NCBI RefSeq assembly: GCF_017599305.1
Contig: NZ_JAGFWR010000003.1
Coordinates: 62,001-126,000, forward strand
From: Micromonospora antibiotica
GTDB lineage: Bacteria > Actinomycetota > Actinomycetes > Mycobacteriales > Micromonosporaceae
Direction of reading: 5' to 3'
Length of the DNA: 64,000 bases
Positions 16,997 through 25,876 of this stretch are shown piece by piece. The notes below the pieces were generated by a model. That model had not been told where the DNA came from. It saw only the letters and a list, made by a program, of their open reading frames with translations, and searched no databases. The position numbers and the translations under genes were made by a program. Every line of letters starts with the position of its first letter. Position 1 is the stretch's first letter.

Positions 16997-17479
16997 ATGC
17001 CCACCACGGCCACGCCACAGCCGGGCGCCCCGGTCGACCCGTACCGGGCGTACAACTTCAAACTGCTCATCAACGGCGTCACCAACGGGCACTTCACCGA
17101 GGTCAGCGGTCTGGAGCTGACCATCGGCCGGCTGGCCTACCGGGAGGCCGGCAACGACCGGATCCGGTCGGTACCGGGGCAGGTCGACTACGCGCCGGTG
17201 ACCCTGCACTTCGGACTGACCCCGTCCCGCGAGCTGTGGGACTGGGTGCACAGCGCGGCGACCGGGACGGTGAGCCGCCGCAACGTGTCGGTGGTGCTGC
17301 TGGACGCCGCCGGCACCGCCGAGGTGCTGCGCTGGAACCTGATCAACGCGTGGCCGATGCGGTGGCGCGGCGCACACCTGCACACCCTGTCCCAGGAGAT
17401 CGCCATCGTGGCGCTGACCCTCGCGTACGAGGGGCTGGAACTGGAGGCCGGCGGTGCCACCGCGCCCACGACCGCGTAA
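16997..17479 (+). CDS. Contractile tail tube protein (gp19/Hcp-like)
   Basis: 160 residues of the phage T4 gp19-like tube family: YNFKLLINGVTNGHFTEVSG near the start, then REAGNDRIRSVPG, VTLHFGLTPSRELWDWV and RWNLINAWPMRWRG. It forms the inner tube propelled through the sheath. GGAGG at 16986-16990 precedes ATG 16997. It is the only tube gene visible. The next frame starts 26 nt before its end. Confidence 0.93.
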   Translation: MPTTATPQPGAPVDPYRAYNFKLLINGVTNGHFTEVSGLELTIGRLAYREAGNDRIRSVPGQVDYAPVTLHFGLTPSRELWDWVHSAATGTVSRRNVSVVLLDAAGTAEVLRWNLINAWPMRWRGAHLHTLSQEIAIVALTLAYEGLELEAGGATAPTTA

Positions 17480-19271
17480 CTGGCTGGCCGCCCGGCTGCG
17501 GGCCGCCGCCGACGCGGTGGACCCGGCCGCCGGCCCGACCGCGCCGGCCCCGGACCCAGCCGGACACGTCGCGGCACCGGCCACGCCGTTCGCCGGTCCG
17601 GTGCTCGCCCCGCCCGCACGGCGGTCCGAACCGGTCGACCCGGCAGCACCCCCGCTGCGGCGGCCGGGGCAGCCGCCGGAGCACTGGCTGCGGGTGGTCG
17701 CCGCGCACGCCCCCGGCCTGCTGCACGACCTGGTCGGGCCGGCCGACGACCTCCCGCCGGGTCCGCCGCCGACCGCCGATCCCGGGCAGGCAGCCCTCCC
17801 GGGGGTACCCGGCCGGTCCGCCCCGGCAGCCGCCGGGCACCCTGCGCACCCCTCCCGGCCCGGCTCGCCGCCGGTCGACCGGCCACCCGCGCCGACCGGG
17901 CCGACCGGAACCACCGGGCCCGACGACCGCTACGGAACCACCGGGCCCGACGGAACCACCGGGCCCGACGGCCCACCGGTCGCAGCCGGCCCGACCGCCC
18001 CCGCCCGGACGGGGGTCGACCAGCCGGCCACCGGCCGGCCGGGGTGGCGGACCGCGCAGCCGACGCCACGGTCGTACCCGACGGCTCCGGGCCGCCGCGA
18101 ACCGACGGCGACGGCCCGCCCCGGCCGCGTGGGTTCGCTCTGGACCCGACTGCGTGGGGCGGCCGGGTCCGGCTGGCCCCACCGGTCGGCCAGACCCGGC
18201 GTGTCAGGACCGGCCGGTCCGGCCGGGGCCGGGCAGCGCCCTGGACCGGGGCCGGCCGGGCGGCCTGCCGCAGCGGGCCCGCCGGTCGTCCCGGCGGGTC
18301 CGGGCTTCGCGCCGCCGCCCGACGGCCCACCGCAGCCGGGCCCCGGCGGAACCCGGGAAACGGTCCCCAACCGGGCCGGCGGGACGAGCCCCGACGGGAC
18401 CCGGTGGGGCGGCCCCGGCGGAGCACCGGGGGCGGGTGCCGCCGCCACGCCGGGGACGGGTGCCGCCGAGCCGGAGACGGGTGCCGCCGGGACGGTGCCG
18501 CCGGGACGCCCCGGGCCGTCAGGTGGCCGACCACCATGGGTGGTGGACCCGGGCGGCCCGACGGACACCGGCCCGGGCCCGCGGACGCCCGGCGGCCCGG
18601 CCGGTTCCCCGGCGACCGGACCCGGCGCGCGGATCGACGGGCCCGGCGGAAGTACCGGCCCCGTCGGCGGTGACGCCGCCGGTCCCCACCCGGCCGGGCC
18701 GGCGGACGGCCGCGCCGCCGCTGCGGCGACCCGGCGATCGGGCGCGACACCCCCGGTGCTGCGGATCGCCCCCGACCCGACGACCCACCCCGGCGGCGCC
18801 CCGCCGGGACTGACGTCCGGACGGGGACCGACCGACCCCACATCCCCCGACGCGGACGACAGATGGCGGGCCGGTGGGCGCGGCGGGTGGCGGGCCCGCG
18901 CGGATGACGGGTGGCGGCGCGGCGGGCCGCCACCGCCGGGGCGGGACGCCGGCAGCAGCCGTCCGCCCCGGTCCGCCGACGATCTCCGGCCGGACGACGG
19001 GAGCCGCTGGCCGACCGGCGAGCCGACCCCGCCCGGCGACCCGTGGCCGGCCCTGCCCGACGAGCCCACCGTCCCGGCCGGCACGGTCCCGGCGACCGGT
19101 GCGCGGGACACCTGTCGCAGCGGCGGGACGGCGTGGGCGGGCATACCGGCGGGGGCGGTGGCCGGTCCGTGGCCGGCGCTGCCCGACGACGGCGGATGGC
19201 GTACGCCGCTGGTGGCCGGGCTCGACGACGTCCGGTACGGCCGGCTCGACGCCGAACAGCGGGGGTGGTGA
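17454..19271 (+). CDS. 605-residue Pro/Gly-rich, mostly disordered protein of the injection-system locus
   Basis: Starts at GTG 17454 inside the tube gene, with CTGGAGG upstream, and ends TGATG on the start of the next gene. Two parts look structured: residues 1-110 with EHWLRVVAAHAPGLLHDLVG, and the C-terminal about 40 residues (WPALPDDGGWRTPLVAG then LDDVRYGRLDAEQ). Between them lie over 400 residues of Pro, Gly, Thr and Ala with short repeats (e.g. TTGPDG). The position between tube and baseplate genes is that of a tape measure in contractile phages, or of the small Afp6-type protein in eCIS, but the composition is unlike a helical tape measure. Coding is supported by tight overlaps at both ends. 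Function unknown. Confidence 0.65.
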   Translation: MPPRPRPRNWLAARLRAAADAVDPAAGPTAPAPDPAGHVAAPATPFAGPVLAPPARRSEPVDPAAPPLRRPGQPPEHWLRVVAAHAPGLLHDLVGPADDLPPGPPPTADPGQAALPGVPGRSAPAAAGHPAHPSRPGSPPVDRPPAPTGPTGTTGPDDRYGTTGPDGTTGPDGPPVAAGPTAPARTGVDQPATGRPGWRTAQPTPRSYPTAPGRREPTATARPGRVGSLWTRLRGAAGSGWPHRSARPGVSGPAGPAGAGQRPGPGPAGRPAAAGPPVVPAGPGFAPPPDGPPQPGPGGTRETVPNRAGGTSPDGTRWGGPGGAPGAGAAATPGTGAAEPETGAAGTVPPGRPGPSGGRPPWVVDPGGPTDTGPGPRTPGGPAGSPATGPGARIDGPGGSTGPVGGDAAGPHPAGPADGRAAAAATRRSGATPPVLRIAPDPTTHPGGAPPGLTSGRGPTDPTSPDADDRWRAGGRGGWRARADDGWRRGGPPPPGRDAGSSRPPRSADDLRPDDGSRWPTGEPTPPGDPWPALPDEPTVPAGTVPATGARDTCRSGGTAWAGIPAGAVAGPWPALPDDGGWRTPLVAGLDDVRYGRLDAEQRGW

Positions 19272-20146
19272 TGGAACGGGTGGCGTTCCTGGTCGACGAG
19301 TCCGGGGTCCGGATCGACTGCCTGCTCAACCCGCAGACCGTGCAGGTCACCCGGGTCGCCGGGGTACGCCCCCGGGGCAGCGCCGACGGGCAGCTCACCG
19401 GCGTCGGGCTGGCCGACGACCCGCTGGTCTTCACCGGCGGCGGACGCACCGAACTCGTGCTGGACCTGCTCTTCGACACCGACCTGGTGGAGGGACCGAC
19501 CCCGCCCGAGGACGTCCGGATGCTGACCCGGCCGCTGTGGATGCTGGCCGAGAACTCGGCCGTGGCGCACGGCTGGCAGCGTCCACCGCTGGTCCGGCTG
19601 GTCTGGGGCAAGACGTGGAACGTGCCCGGGGTGGTGGTGGCCGTCGCCGAACGGTTCGACGTGTTCACCCGCACCGGCTCACCGCGCCGCTCCTGGCTGC
19701 GGTTGAAGTTGCTGCGGGTGGCCGAGTCGGCCGACGAGGCGCAGCAGGGCTTCGCCGAGGAGCTGACCGCCGCGTCGACCCCCGCCGTCGGGGTGGGTCA
19801 GGCGGTGGTGGCCACCGGGGACGGCTCGGCCGCGCCCGGCTACTCCGGTGTCCGCTTCGACCTGCTCGCCCACGACGCGCTCGGTTCGCCGCTGCGCTGG
19901 CGGTTGCTCGCCGAACACAACCGGATCACCGACCCGTTCACGGTGCCGGCCGGCACCGCCCTCGCCGTACCCCCGCCGACAGGCACCGGCACCACCATCG
20001 GCACCGGCCCCACCACCGGCACCGGCGCGGTGGCCGCCCTGGGCCTGCTGACCGACGGGGGCCTGCTGGCCGGCACGGGACCGTGGCCCGGCGGGGACCT
20101 GTTCGCCGGCCCGGGTCCGGCCGGCCCCGACGGACGTGTCCGGTGA
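19271..20146 (+). CDS. Afp7/gp53-like tube-baseplate connector (CIS tube protein family)
   Basis: 291 residues starting MERVAFLVDESGVRIDCLLN. The pattern of a short strand with CLLNPQTVQVTR, then LVFTGGGRTELVLDLLFDT and LVWGKTWNVPGVVVAVAERF followed by RRSWLRLKLLRV, is that of the CIS-tube/LysM proteins that link tube and hub. Near the C-terminus WRLLAEHNRITDPFTVPAGTALAVP resembles a LysM-type domain, as in Afp7 and phage gp53. A Gly/Thr-rich tail follows. It overlaps the preceding gene by one base and the next by GTGA. Confidence 0.82.
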   Translation: MERVAFLVDESGVRIDCLLNPQTVQVTRVAGVRPRGSADGQLTGVGLADDPLVFTGGGRTELVLDLLFDTDLVEGPTPPEDVRMLTRPLWMLAENSAVAHGWQRPPLVRLVWGKTWNVPGVVVAVAERFDVFTRTGSPRRSWLRLKLLRVAESADEAQQGFAEELTAASTPAVGVGQAVVATGDGSAAPGYSGVRFDLLAHDALGSPLRWRLLAEHNRITDPFTVPAGTALAVPPPTGTGTTIGTGPTTGTGAVAALGLLTDGGLLAGTGPWPGGDLFAGPGPAGPDGRVR

Positions 20147-21729
20147 GCGCCCGGCCGTCGCTCCTCCTCGACGGGGTGCCGCTGGACGGGACACCGGCCC
20201 ACCGCATCCGGTCGGTACGGGTGGCCGCCCGGCTCGACCAGCCCACCCAGTGCGAGGTGGTGTACGCGGCCGACCCCGGCCCGGCCGCGCGGGGTCCCGG
20301 CCCCGGCCCCGCGGTGCCGACCGGTGCCACCCTCGACGTCCGGCTCGCCGGGGAACGGCTGTTCACCGGCGAGGTCACCTGCGTCGAGGTGGAGTACGCG
20401 GCCGACGGCACCGCCCTGTTCCGGTTGCGCGGCTACGACCTGCTGCACCGGCTGCGCAAGCGGCAGCAGCTGCGGGTCTTCGAGGCGGTCACCGCCGCCG
20501 ACCTGGCCCGTGAGCTGTGTGCCGAGGTGGGGCTCGACGTCGATGCCGACGACGACGGGCCACGCCTGGAGCGGCTGCTCCAACACCGGCACAGCGACCT
20601 GGAGCTGCTGTTGGAGGTGGCCGGCCGGGCCGGCCTGCACCTGGCCGCCGACGGCGACCGGGTCCGCCTGGTCACCCTGGACGGGCACGGTGAGCCGCTG
20701 CCGTTGGCGCTGGGCCGGACGCTGCACTCGGTGCGGTTGGCCACCAACCTGGACCGGGCCGCCGGGGGCAGCGCCGCCCTGGGCTGGCACCCGCAGCGGG
20801 CCGAGCCGCTCGGTCAGCAGGTCGACACCGCGCGGACCGGTCGACGGGTGCCGCTGCGGCCCGACCCGGCGGTGGTCGGTGCGGACGGCGTACGGACCCT
20901 GGTGGACCAGCCCGGTCGCAGCGACGACGAGTTGGCCGCGCTCGCCCAGGCCGGACTGGACGCCCGGGTCGCCGCACTGGTCACCGCCGAGGGGGTGGCC
21001 GAGGGGGACCCGGCGTTGCGACCCGGTCGGCGGATCACGCTGACCGGGGTGGCCGAGGAGCTGTCCGGGGCGTACGTGCTCACCGAGGTGGTGCACACCA
21101 TCGACGGCACCGGCCACCGCACCTGGTTCTCCACCGCCCCGCTGCCCTCCCCGCCGCGCGTCCCGGCCGGCGGGGCGGTGGTCACCCTCGGTGTCGTCAC
21201 CTCCGTCGACGACCCGGACCAGCGCGGCCGGGTACGGGTGCGGCTGCCCGGCTACGGCGACCTGGACGCGGGCTGGCTGGCGGTGCTCTGTCCGGGGGCG
21301 GGACGGGACAAGGGCATCGTGGCGCTGCCCGACCCGGACGACACCGTGCTGCTGGCGTTGCCCGGCGGTGAACCGGTCTCCGGGGTGGTGCTGGGCTCGC
21401 TGTTCGGCGTCGTCGCGCCGTACGACACGGGGGTCGCCGACGGGCGCGCGGGCCGCTGGTCGGTGCGGACCGGCAGCGGTCAGACCATCGTGGTCGACGA
21501 CGCCGCGCGGACGGTGCGGCTGGCCACCGACGCCGGCAGCTTCCTGGAGCTGACCCCCGAGCTGACCACCCTGCACGCCGCGACCGACCTGGTGCTCTCC
21601 GCGCCGGGCCGGGCGATGGTGGTACGGGCCCGCAGCGTCGACTTCCTGCACGCCGACACGACCGAGGACGCGGCGACCGCCCGGCAACAGGCCGGCGCGC
21701 TGGCCCGCGCCCACTCCGGAGGTGGCTGA
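20143..21729 (+). CDS. VgrG-like baseplate hub/spike protein (gp27-gp5, Afp8-like)
   Basis: 528 residues from GTG 20143. Residues 1-330 follow the gp27-like hub (VRVAARLDQPTQCEVVY, LFRLRGYDLLHRLRKRQQLR, then ADLARELCAEVGLDVDADDD). Next comes a gp5-type OB domain: VVTLGVVTSVDDPDQRGRV followed by RVRLPGYGDLDAGWLAV. The C-terminal 130 residues form the beta-rich spike (SGQTIVVDDAARTVRLATDA). It should form the trimeric hub-spike at the tip of the tube. The stop overlaps the next gene by one base. Confidence 0.92.
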   Translation: MSARPSLLLDGVPLDGTPAHRIRSVRVAARLDQPTQCEVVYAADPGPAARGPGPGPAVPTGATLDVRLAGERLFTGEVTCVEVEYAADGTALFRLRGYDLLHRLRKRQQLRVFEAVTAADLARELCAEVGLDVDADDDGPRLERLLQHRHSDLELLLEVAGRAGLHLAADGDRVRLVTLDGHGEPLPLALGRTLHSVRLATNLDRAAGGSAALGWHPQRAEPLGQQVDTARTGRRVPLRPDPAVVGADGVRTLVDQPGRSDDELAALAQAGLDARVAALVTAEGVAEGDPALRPGRRITLTGVAEELSGAYVLTEVVHTIDGTGHRTWFSTAPLPSPPRVPAGGAVVTLGVVTSVDDPDQRGRVRVRLPGYGDLDAGWLAVLCPGAGRDKGIVALPDPDDTVLLALPGGEPVSGVVLGSLFGVVAPYDTGVADGRAGRWSVRTGSGQTIVVDDAARTVRLATDAGSFLELTPELTTLHAATDLVLSAPGRAMVVRARSVDFLHADTTEDAATARQQAGALARAHSGGG

Positions 21730-22067
21730 TGCGTTGGATCCACCTGAACTCGCTGGTCGCCTGCGACCACGACGGCCGGGTCACCAACCGGGCGTCACAG
21801 CACTGGCTGACCGTCGCCGGGGTCCCGGTGCTGGTCGACGCCGACCCCGAGGGGCGCGACATCGTGGCCTGCCCCAACTACGGGCCGACGGTCAAACCCT
21901 GCGCGAAGACCCTCGCGGTGCGGGTCGGCTACAGCGACTGGCTGCGGGTCGACGGGCACCGGATCGTGCTGTCGCACCTGGACGGCTTCACCGACGGCAC
22001 CCCGCCGGGCCTGGTCCACCACACGGTCCACGACCCCCGGCAGCGTCTGGTGGAGGCCGACCGGTGA
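21729..22067 (+). CDS. Small Cys/His-containing protein, candidate spike tip (PAAR-like)
   Basis: 112 residues: MRWIHLNSLVACDHDGRVTN, then DIVACPNYGPTVKPCAKTLA and a C-terminal HLDGFTDGTPPGLVHH. The three Cys (12, 48, 58) and several His could bind a metal, as the tip of PAAR and Afp10-type proteins does. Its place directly between the spike and gp25 genes is where a tip protein is expected. I know similar short proteins from actinobacterial tail-like loci, but the fold cannot be confirmed by eye. Coupled to both neighbours by overlapping codons. Confidence 0.6.
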   Translation: MRWIHLNSLVACDHDGRVTNRASQHWLTVAGVPVLVDADPEGRDIVACPNYGPTVKPCAKTLAVRVGYSDWLRVDGHRIVLSHLDGFTDGTPPGLVHHTVHDPRQRLVEADR

Positions 22068-22588
22068 GGGCGTTGCGGTTCGTCGGGGCCGGCTTCGACG
22101 CCGGCCGCACCGGGGGCCTGGCGACGACCGCGACCGGCGGGCTCGCCGTGACCGAGGGCGACGAGACGGTACGCCAGGCGTTGTACCTGCTGCTGTCCAC
22201 CACGCCGGGCGAGCGGCTGATGCGACCCGGGTACGGCTCCCGGCTGCACCGGTTGGTCTTCGCCCCCAACGACGACACCACCGCGGGACTGGCCATCCAC
22301 TACGTCCGGCAGGCGATCCGCCGGTGGGAACCCCGGGTCGAGGTGATCGACGTAGACGCCGGCCCCGATCCGGACGACCCGTGGCGGCTGGTGATCCGAC
22401 TGGACTACCGGGTCCGGGCCAGCCTCTCCCCCGGCCAACTGGTCTTCTCCGTCGACCTGCTCCCCGACGACACCGACCCGGCCGGTGGCCCGACTGCCGC
22501 CGGTGGCCCGACCGTCGCCGGGGACCGGGCCGCCCGGCGTCCGGCGTCCGGCACCGACCGCCCTGCCGCCGAGGGGGACCCGTCATGA
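22064..22588 (+). CDS. Baseplate wedge protein, gp25/GPW family
   Basis: 174 residues from GTG 22064. The gp25 core is clear: RQALYLLLSTTPGERLMRPG then YGSRLHRLVFAPND and AIRRWEPRVEVIDVDAGPDP, with a final LVIRLDYRVRASLSPGQLVF. After residue 135 a Pro/Gly/Ala-rich tail of about 40 residues is added, absent from most family members. It forms part of the inner baseplate that triggers sheath contraction. GTGA overlap upstream and ATGA overlap with the baseplate J gene downstream. Confidence 0.92.
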   Translation: MRALRFVGAGFDAGRTGGLATTATGGLAVTEGDETVRQALYLLLSTTPGERLMRPGYGSRLHRLVFAPNDDTTAGLAIHYVRQAIRRWEPRVEVIDVDAGPDPDDPWRLVIRLDYRVRASLSPGQLVFSVDLLPDDTDPAGGPTAAGGPTVAGDRAARRPASGTDRPAAEGDPS

Positions 22589-25194
22589 CGCTGCCCGTGC
22601 CGCACCTCGACGACCGCACCTTCCTCGATCTGGTCACCGAGGCCCGGGAGCGGATCCGGCAGTCCTGCCCCGGCTGGACCGACCTGTCCGCGCACGATCC
22701 GGGCATCGCGCTGGTGGAGGCGTTCGCACACCTCACCGAAGTGATGATCTTCCGGTTGAACCAATTGCCGGACAAGGCGTACGTGCAGTTCCTCAACCTG
22801 CTCGGGGTGACCCGGCACGCGCCCACGGCGGCCTGGGCCGACGTGCGTCTCGTGCGTACCGGCGGCGACCGGGCGGCGGTGCGGATCCCGGCGGGCACCC
22901 GGATCGCGGCGGCCCGGGGCGCGGACCCGAAACCGGTCGTCTTCGTCACTACCGAGCCGGCGCTGCTGCCCGAGGGGGCCGCCGAGGTGACCGTGCGCAT
23001 CCACCACTGCGACATCGTCGACGCGGAACTGCTCGGCGTCGGCACCGGCCAGCCGGGGCAGGTGCTACGGGCCGCCCGGGCGCCGTTGGCACGCACCGCC
23101 GAGGCGTGGGACCTGCTGCTCGGGGTGGAGGTGGCGGCCGGCGCGGTGGAGCTGGGCGCGGCGGCCCGGGAGCACGAGGGCACCCCGTACGAGCTGTGGC
23201 GGCCGGTGGACAGCTTCGCCGGGGTCGGCCCGCAGGCGAGGGTCTACCTGGTGGACCGCTGCTCCGGGGTGGTCACCTTCGCCCCGGCGCTGGACCTGCG
23301 CCCGGCCGGTGACGGGCCGGGCGGCGGGCCGGTGACGGTCGCGGCGGTCCCGCCGGCCGGCGCCCGGATCCGACTCTGGTACCGGGCCGGTGGTGGCCGG
23401 GCCGGCAACGTCGCCGCCGGCACCCTGACCAACCTGCGGGACCCCCTGCCCGGGGTACGCGCGGAGAACCCCGGGCCGGCCAGCGGCGGGCGGGACCTGG
23501 AGACGCTCGACTCGGCGCTGGTCCGGGGCCCGTACGAGTTCTTCGCCCAGCAACGCGCGGTCACCGCCCGGGACTTCGAGATCCTCGCCGCCGGCTCCGG
23601 CGGGGTGTCCCGGGCCCGGGCGTTCACCCGGTCGGCGGTGTACAGCTTCGCCCGCCCCGGTGAGGTCGAGGTGGTGCTGGTGCCGTACGTGCCGGACGAG
23701 GCCCGACCGGGCGGCCGGCTGCCGGTGTCGGTGCTGCGCGCGCACGAGGTGGAGGAGTCCCGCCGCCGGGTGGAGGCGGACCTGGACCGGCGGCGGGCGT
23801 TGGGCACCAGCTGCCGGGCCGGCTGGGCCCGCTACAAGGCGGTGTCGATCCGGGCCCGGGTGGTGGTCCGCCGCGAGGAGGACGCGGAGGCGGTCCGCCG
23901 GCGTATCCACGACCGGCTGCACCAGACGCTCAGCCCGCTGCCCACCGGGCTCAATCCGACCGGTTGGGCGTTCGGCGAACCGCTGCGCGCCTCCAACGTG
24001 TACCGGATGCTGGAGCACGCCGAGCCGGGGGTGCGCTACGTCGAGTCGGTCCGGTTCGTGGTGGACGAGGCCCCCGACGCGCAGGTCCGTGCCCTCGCCG
24101 TCGACCAGTACCAGGCCCGCACCTGGTACGCCGGCCGGGGACTGGTGCTGTTCCGCTCGTCCAACGCCGGGGTCGGCTGGGAGCCGGCCGGCCGGTTCGA
24201 CGACGACGAGACGGTCGTCCGGGTCGCCCCCGCCCCCGCCCCGGTACGTCCCGGCGTGGTGGCCCGCCCCGGCGCGGTGGCGGTGGTCACCACCCGGGCG
24301 GCGGGTGGGTCCCGGGTGCACCTGAGCACCGACCTCGGCGAGACCTGGTCCCCGCTGACCGGTCTGGACTCGCGGATCACCGACCTGGCCTGGATCGACC
24401 GGGACGGCGCGGGCGCGCTCCTGCTGGCCACCGACACCGGCCTGTACGAGGTCTCGCTGCTGCCCGGGGCGGTGCCGTTGCAGATCCTGGTCGACCCGGC
24501 CGACGCCGACCGGGGCTTCTACGCCGTCCGGTCCTTCGTCTCCGAGCGGGGTGCGCCGGGCGTGGCGGTCGCCGCACAGGCCAGCTTCGGGGTCTACCTG
24601 TCCACCGCCGGTGGTCGCCCCGGCAGCTTCACCCACGTCGGGCTGGCCAACGTGGACAACCGCGTCCTCGCCGTGCAGTACGACGGCCCGGCCACCCTGC
24701 TGTGGGCCGGCGCGGGCGAACCCGACCCGAAGAAGCCGGGCCAGGGCTGCCACCGCACCCGGCTGTTCGAATCCGACGTGAAGTGGCAGCAGGTGCAGGC
24801 CGGTTGGGTCGGCGGCACCTGCCGGGACCTCGCCTTCGTCGGCACCCTGGCGGTCGCCGCCACGCAGAGCGGCGGGGTGGTCCGGCTGGACACCCTGGCC
24901 GCGCAGGCGCAGTGGCAACCGGTGACGGTCAACTGCGGCCTGCCGCTGCGGGACCGGACCCGGTTCGTGCCGGTGGACGCGATCGCCGGCACCGCGGCCG
25001 GGCCGGACGGCACCGGGCGGCTGATCCTCGCCGGTGGCGAACGCGGGGTGCACCGCAGCACCGACGCCGTCGACTGGACGGCCAGCGCCAACCAGGCCAC
25101 CGCCGACGTGGTGACCGTCCCCGACACCTGGCTGCTCTGCTCCGGCGAGCACGACATCGAGGTGGTGGGGCACGATGCGCCGGGCGGCGATTGA
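22585..25194 (+). CDS. Baseplate J-like (gp6) protein fused to a C-terminal Asp-box domain
   Basis: 869 residues. The first 500 are a putative baseplate assembly protein of the gp6/Afp11 type: DLSAHDPGIALVEAFAHLTE near residue 40, RIPAGTRI, ALVRGPYEFFAQQRAVTARD and the C-terminal wedge part with WAFGEPLRASNVYRM. From about 510 a different module starts. It contains STDLGETW at 581-588, a textbook Asp-box (SxDxGxTW), plus degenerate copies RSSNAGVGW near 524 and RSTDAVDW near 823, spaced through LLLATDTGLYEV-type strands, as in BNR/sialidase-like beta-propellers. So a wedge protein carries a likely binding propeller. The ATG overlaps the gp25 stop, and the end overlaps the next gene by 20 nt. 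Confidence 0.9.
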   Translation: MTLPVPHLDDRTFLDLVTEARERIRQSCPGWTDLSAHDPGIALVEAFAHLTEVMIFRLNQLPDKAYVQFLNLLGVTRHAPTAAWADVRLVRTGGDRAAVRIPAGTRIAAARGADPKPVVFVTTEPALLPEGAAEVTVRIHHCDIVDAELLGVGTGQPGQVLRAARAPLARTAEAWDLLLGVEVAAGAVELGAAAREHEGTPYELWRPVDSFAGVGPQARVYLVDRCSGVVTFAPALDLRPAGDGPGGGPVTVAAVPPAGARIRLWYRAGGGRAGNVAAGTLTNLRDPLPGVRAENPGPASGGRDLETLDSALVRGPYEFFAQQRAVTARDFEILAAGSGGVSRARAFTRSAVYSFARPGEVEVVLVPYVPDEARPGGRLPVSVLRAHEVEESRRRVEADLDRRRALGTSCRAGWARYKAVSIRARVVVRREEDAEAVRRRIHDRLHQTLSPLPTGLNPTGWAFGEPLRASNVYRMLEHAEPGVRYVESVRFVVDEAPDAQVRALAVDQYQARTWYAGRGLVLFRSSNAGVGWEPAGRFDDDETVVRVAPAPAPVRPGVVARPGAVAVVTTRAAGGSRVHLSTDLGETWSPLTGLDSRITDLAWIDRDGAGALLLATDTGLYEVSLLPGAVPLQILVDPADADRGFYAVRSFVSERGAPGVAVAAQASFGVYLSTAGGRPGSFTHVGLANVDNRVLAVQYDGPATLLWAGAGEPDPKKPGQGCHRTRLFESDVKWQQVQAGWVGGTCRDLAFVGTLAVAATQSGGVVRLDTLAAQAQWQPVTVNCGLPLRDRTRFVPVDAIAGTAAGPDGTGRLILAGGERGVHRSTDAVDWTASANQATADVVTVPDTWLLCSGEHDIEVVGHDAPGGD

Positions 25195-25876
25195 GCGGCT
25201 GCTGCCGGCGGCCTACCAGCGGGCCGCCGGACCGGGCAGTGTGCTGGGTGCCCTGCTGGACGTGATGGAGGCGCTACACGCCCCGGACGAGGCGCTGCTC
25301 GCCGAGGTGGACGCGCTGTTCGCCCCGTACCGCACGCCGGACGGGTTCGCCGGTTACCTGACCCGCTGGGTGGCGATGGACCACGTACTCGGTCCACCCC
25401 GGCCGGACGCCCCACCGGCGTTGCCCGTCGGGCGGCTGCGGGACCTGGTCGCGCACGGTGCGCTGCTGGCCCGCTGGCGGGGCACCCCGTACGGGATGCG
25501 GACCGCGTTGGAGCTGGCCACCGGGGTCACCGGTTTCGTCCTCGACGAACCGGTCGACCGGCCGTTCCACCTGGTGGTCCGGGTGCCGCCGCAGGCAGCC
25601 GGACTGCTGACCGTGGTCACCCGGATCGTCGAGGCGGAGAAGCCGGCGGCGGTGACCGCCGAGGTCGTCCTCGCCGACGATCCACCTGCCGACGCCGAGG
25701 TCGGGCCTGGTCCGTCCGGGGTCGGTCCATCCGGGGTCGCTTCCGGGGTCGGCCCGTCCGGTGGCGCGTCCGGCGGCGGCGGGCCGGTGCCGTGCGGGCC
25801 GGCGGTCGGTCGCGCCCCTGTCCCCGCCCCGGGTTCCGTTCCCCCGCCCGGACCGTCGTCTGAGGAGCCGTCATGA
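25175..25876 (+). CDS. Tail protein I-like baseplate protein
   Basis: 233 residues. The first 165 match the phage tail protein I / TIGR02242 pattern: [14 protein letters not shown] then [40 protein letters not shown] and [20 protein letters not shown]. It would be the outer wedge or fibre-attachment piece, equivalent to Afp12 or gpI. From about 170 the sequence becomes a Gly/Pro/Ser linker with short repeats (GPSGVGPSG). The start ATG 25175 lies within the end of the baseplate J gene. ATGA overlap with the next gene. Confidence 0.85.
   Translation: MRRAAIERLLPAAYQRAAGPGSVLGALLDVMEALHAPDEALLAEVDALFAPYRTPDGFAGYLTRWVAMDHVLGPPRPDAPPALPVGRLRDLVAHGALLARWRGTPYGMRTALELATGVTGFVLDEPVDRPFHLVVRVPPQAAGLLTVVTRIVEAEKPAAVTAEVVLADDPPADAEVGPGPSGVGPSGVASGVGPSGGASGGGGPVPCGPAVGRAPVPAPGSVPPPGPSSEEPS

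Noticed and set aside
17454..19271. Treating the Pro/Gly-rich frame as a shadow
   Set aside because: Considered because of its composition, but kept as a gene because it fills the only gap between coupled genes, overlaps both neighbours and has non-repetitive termini.
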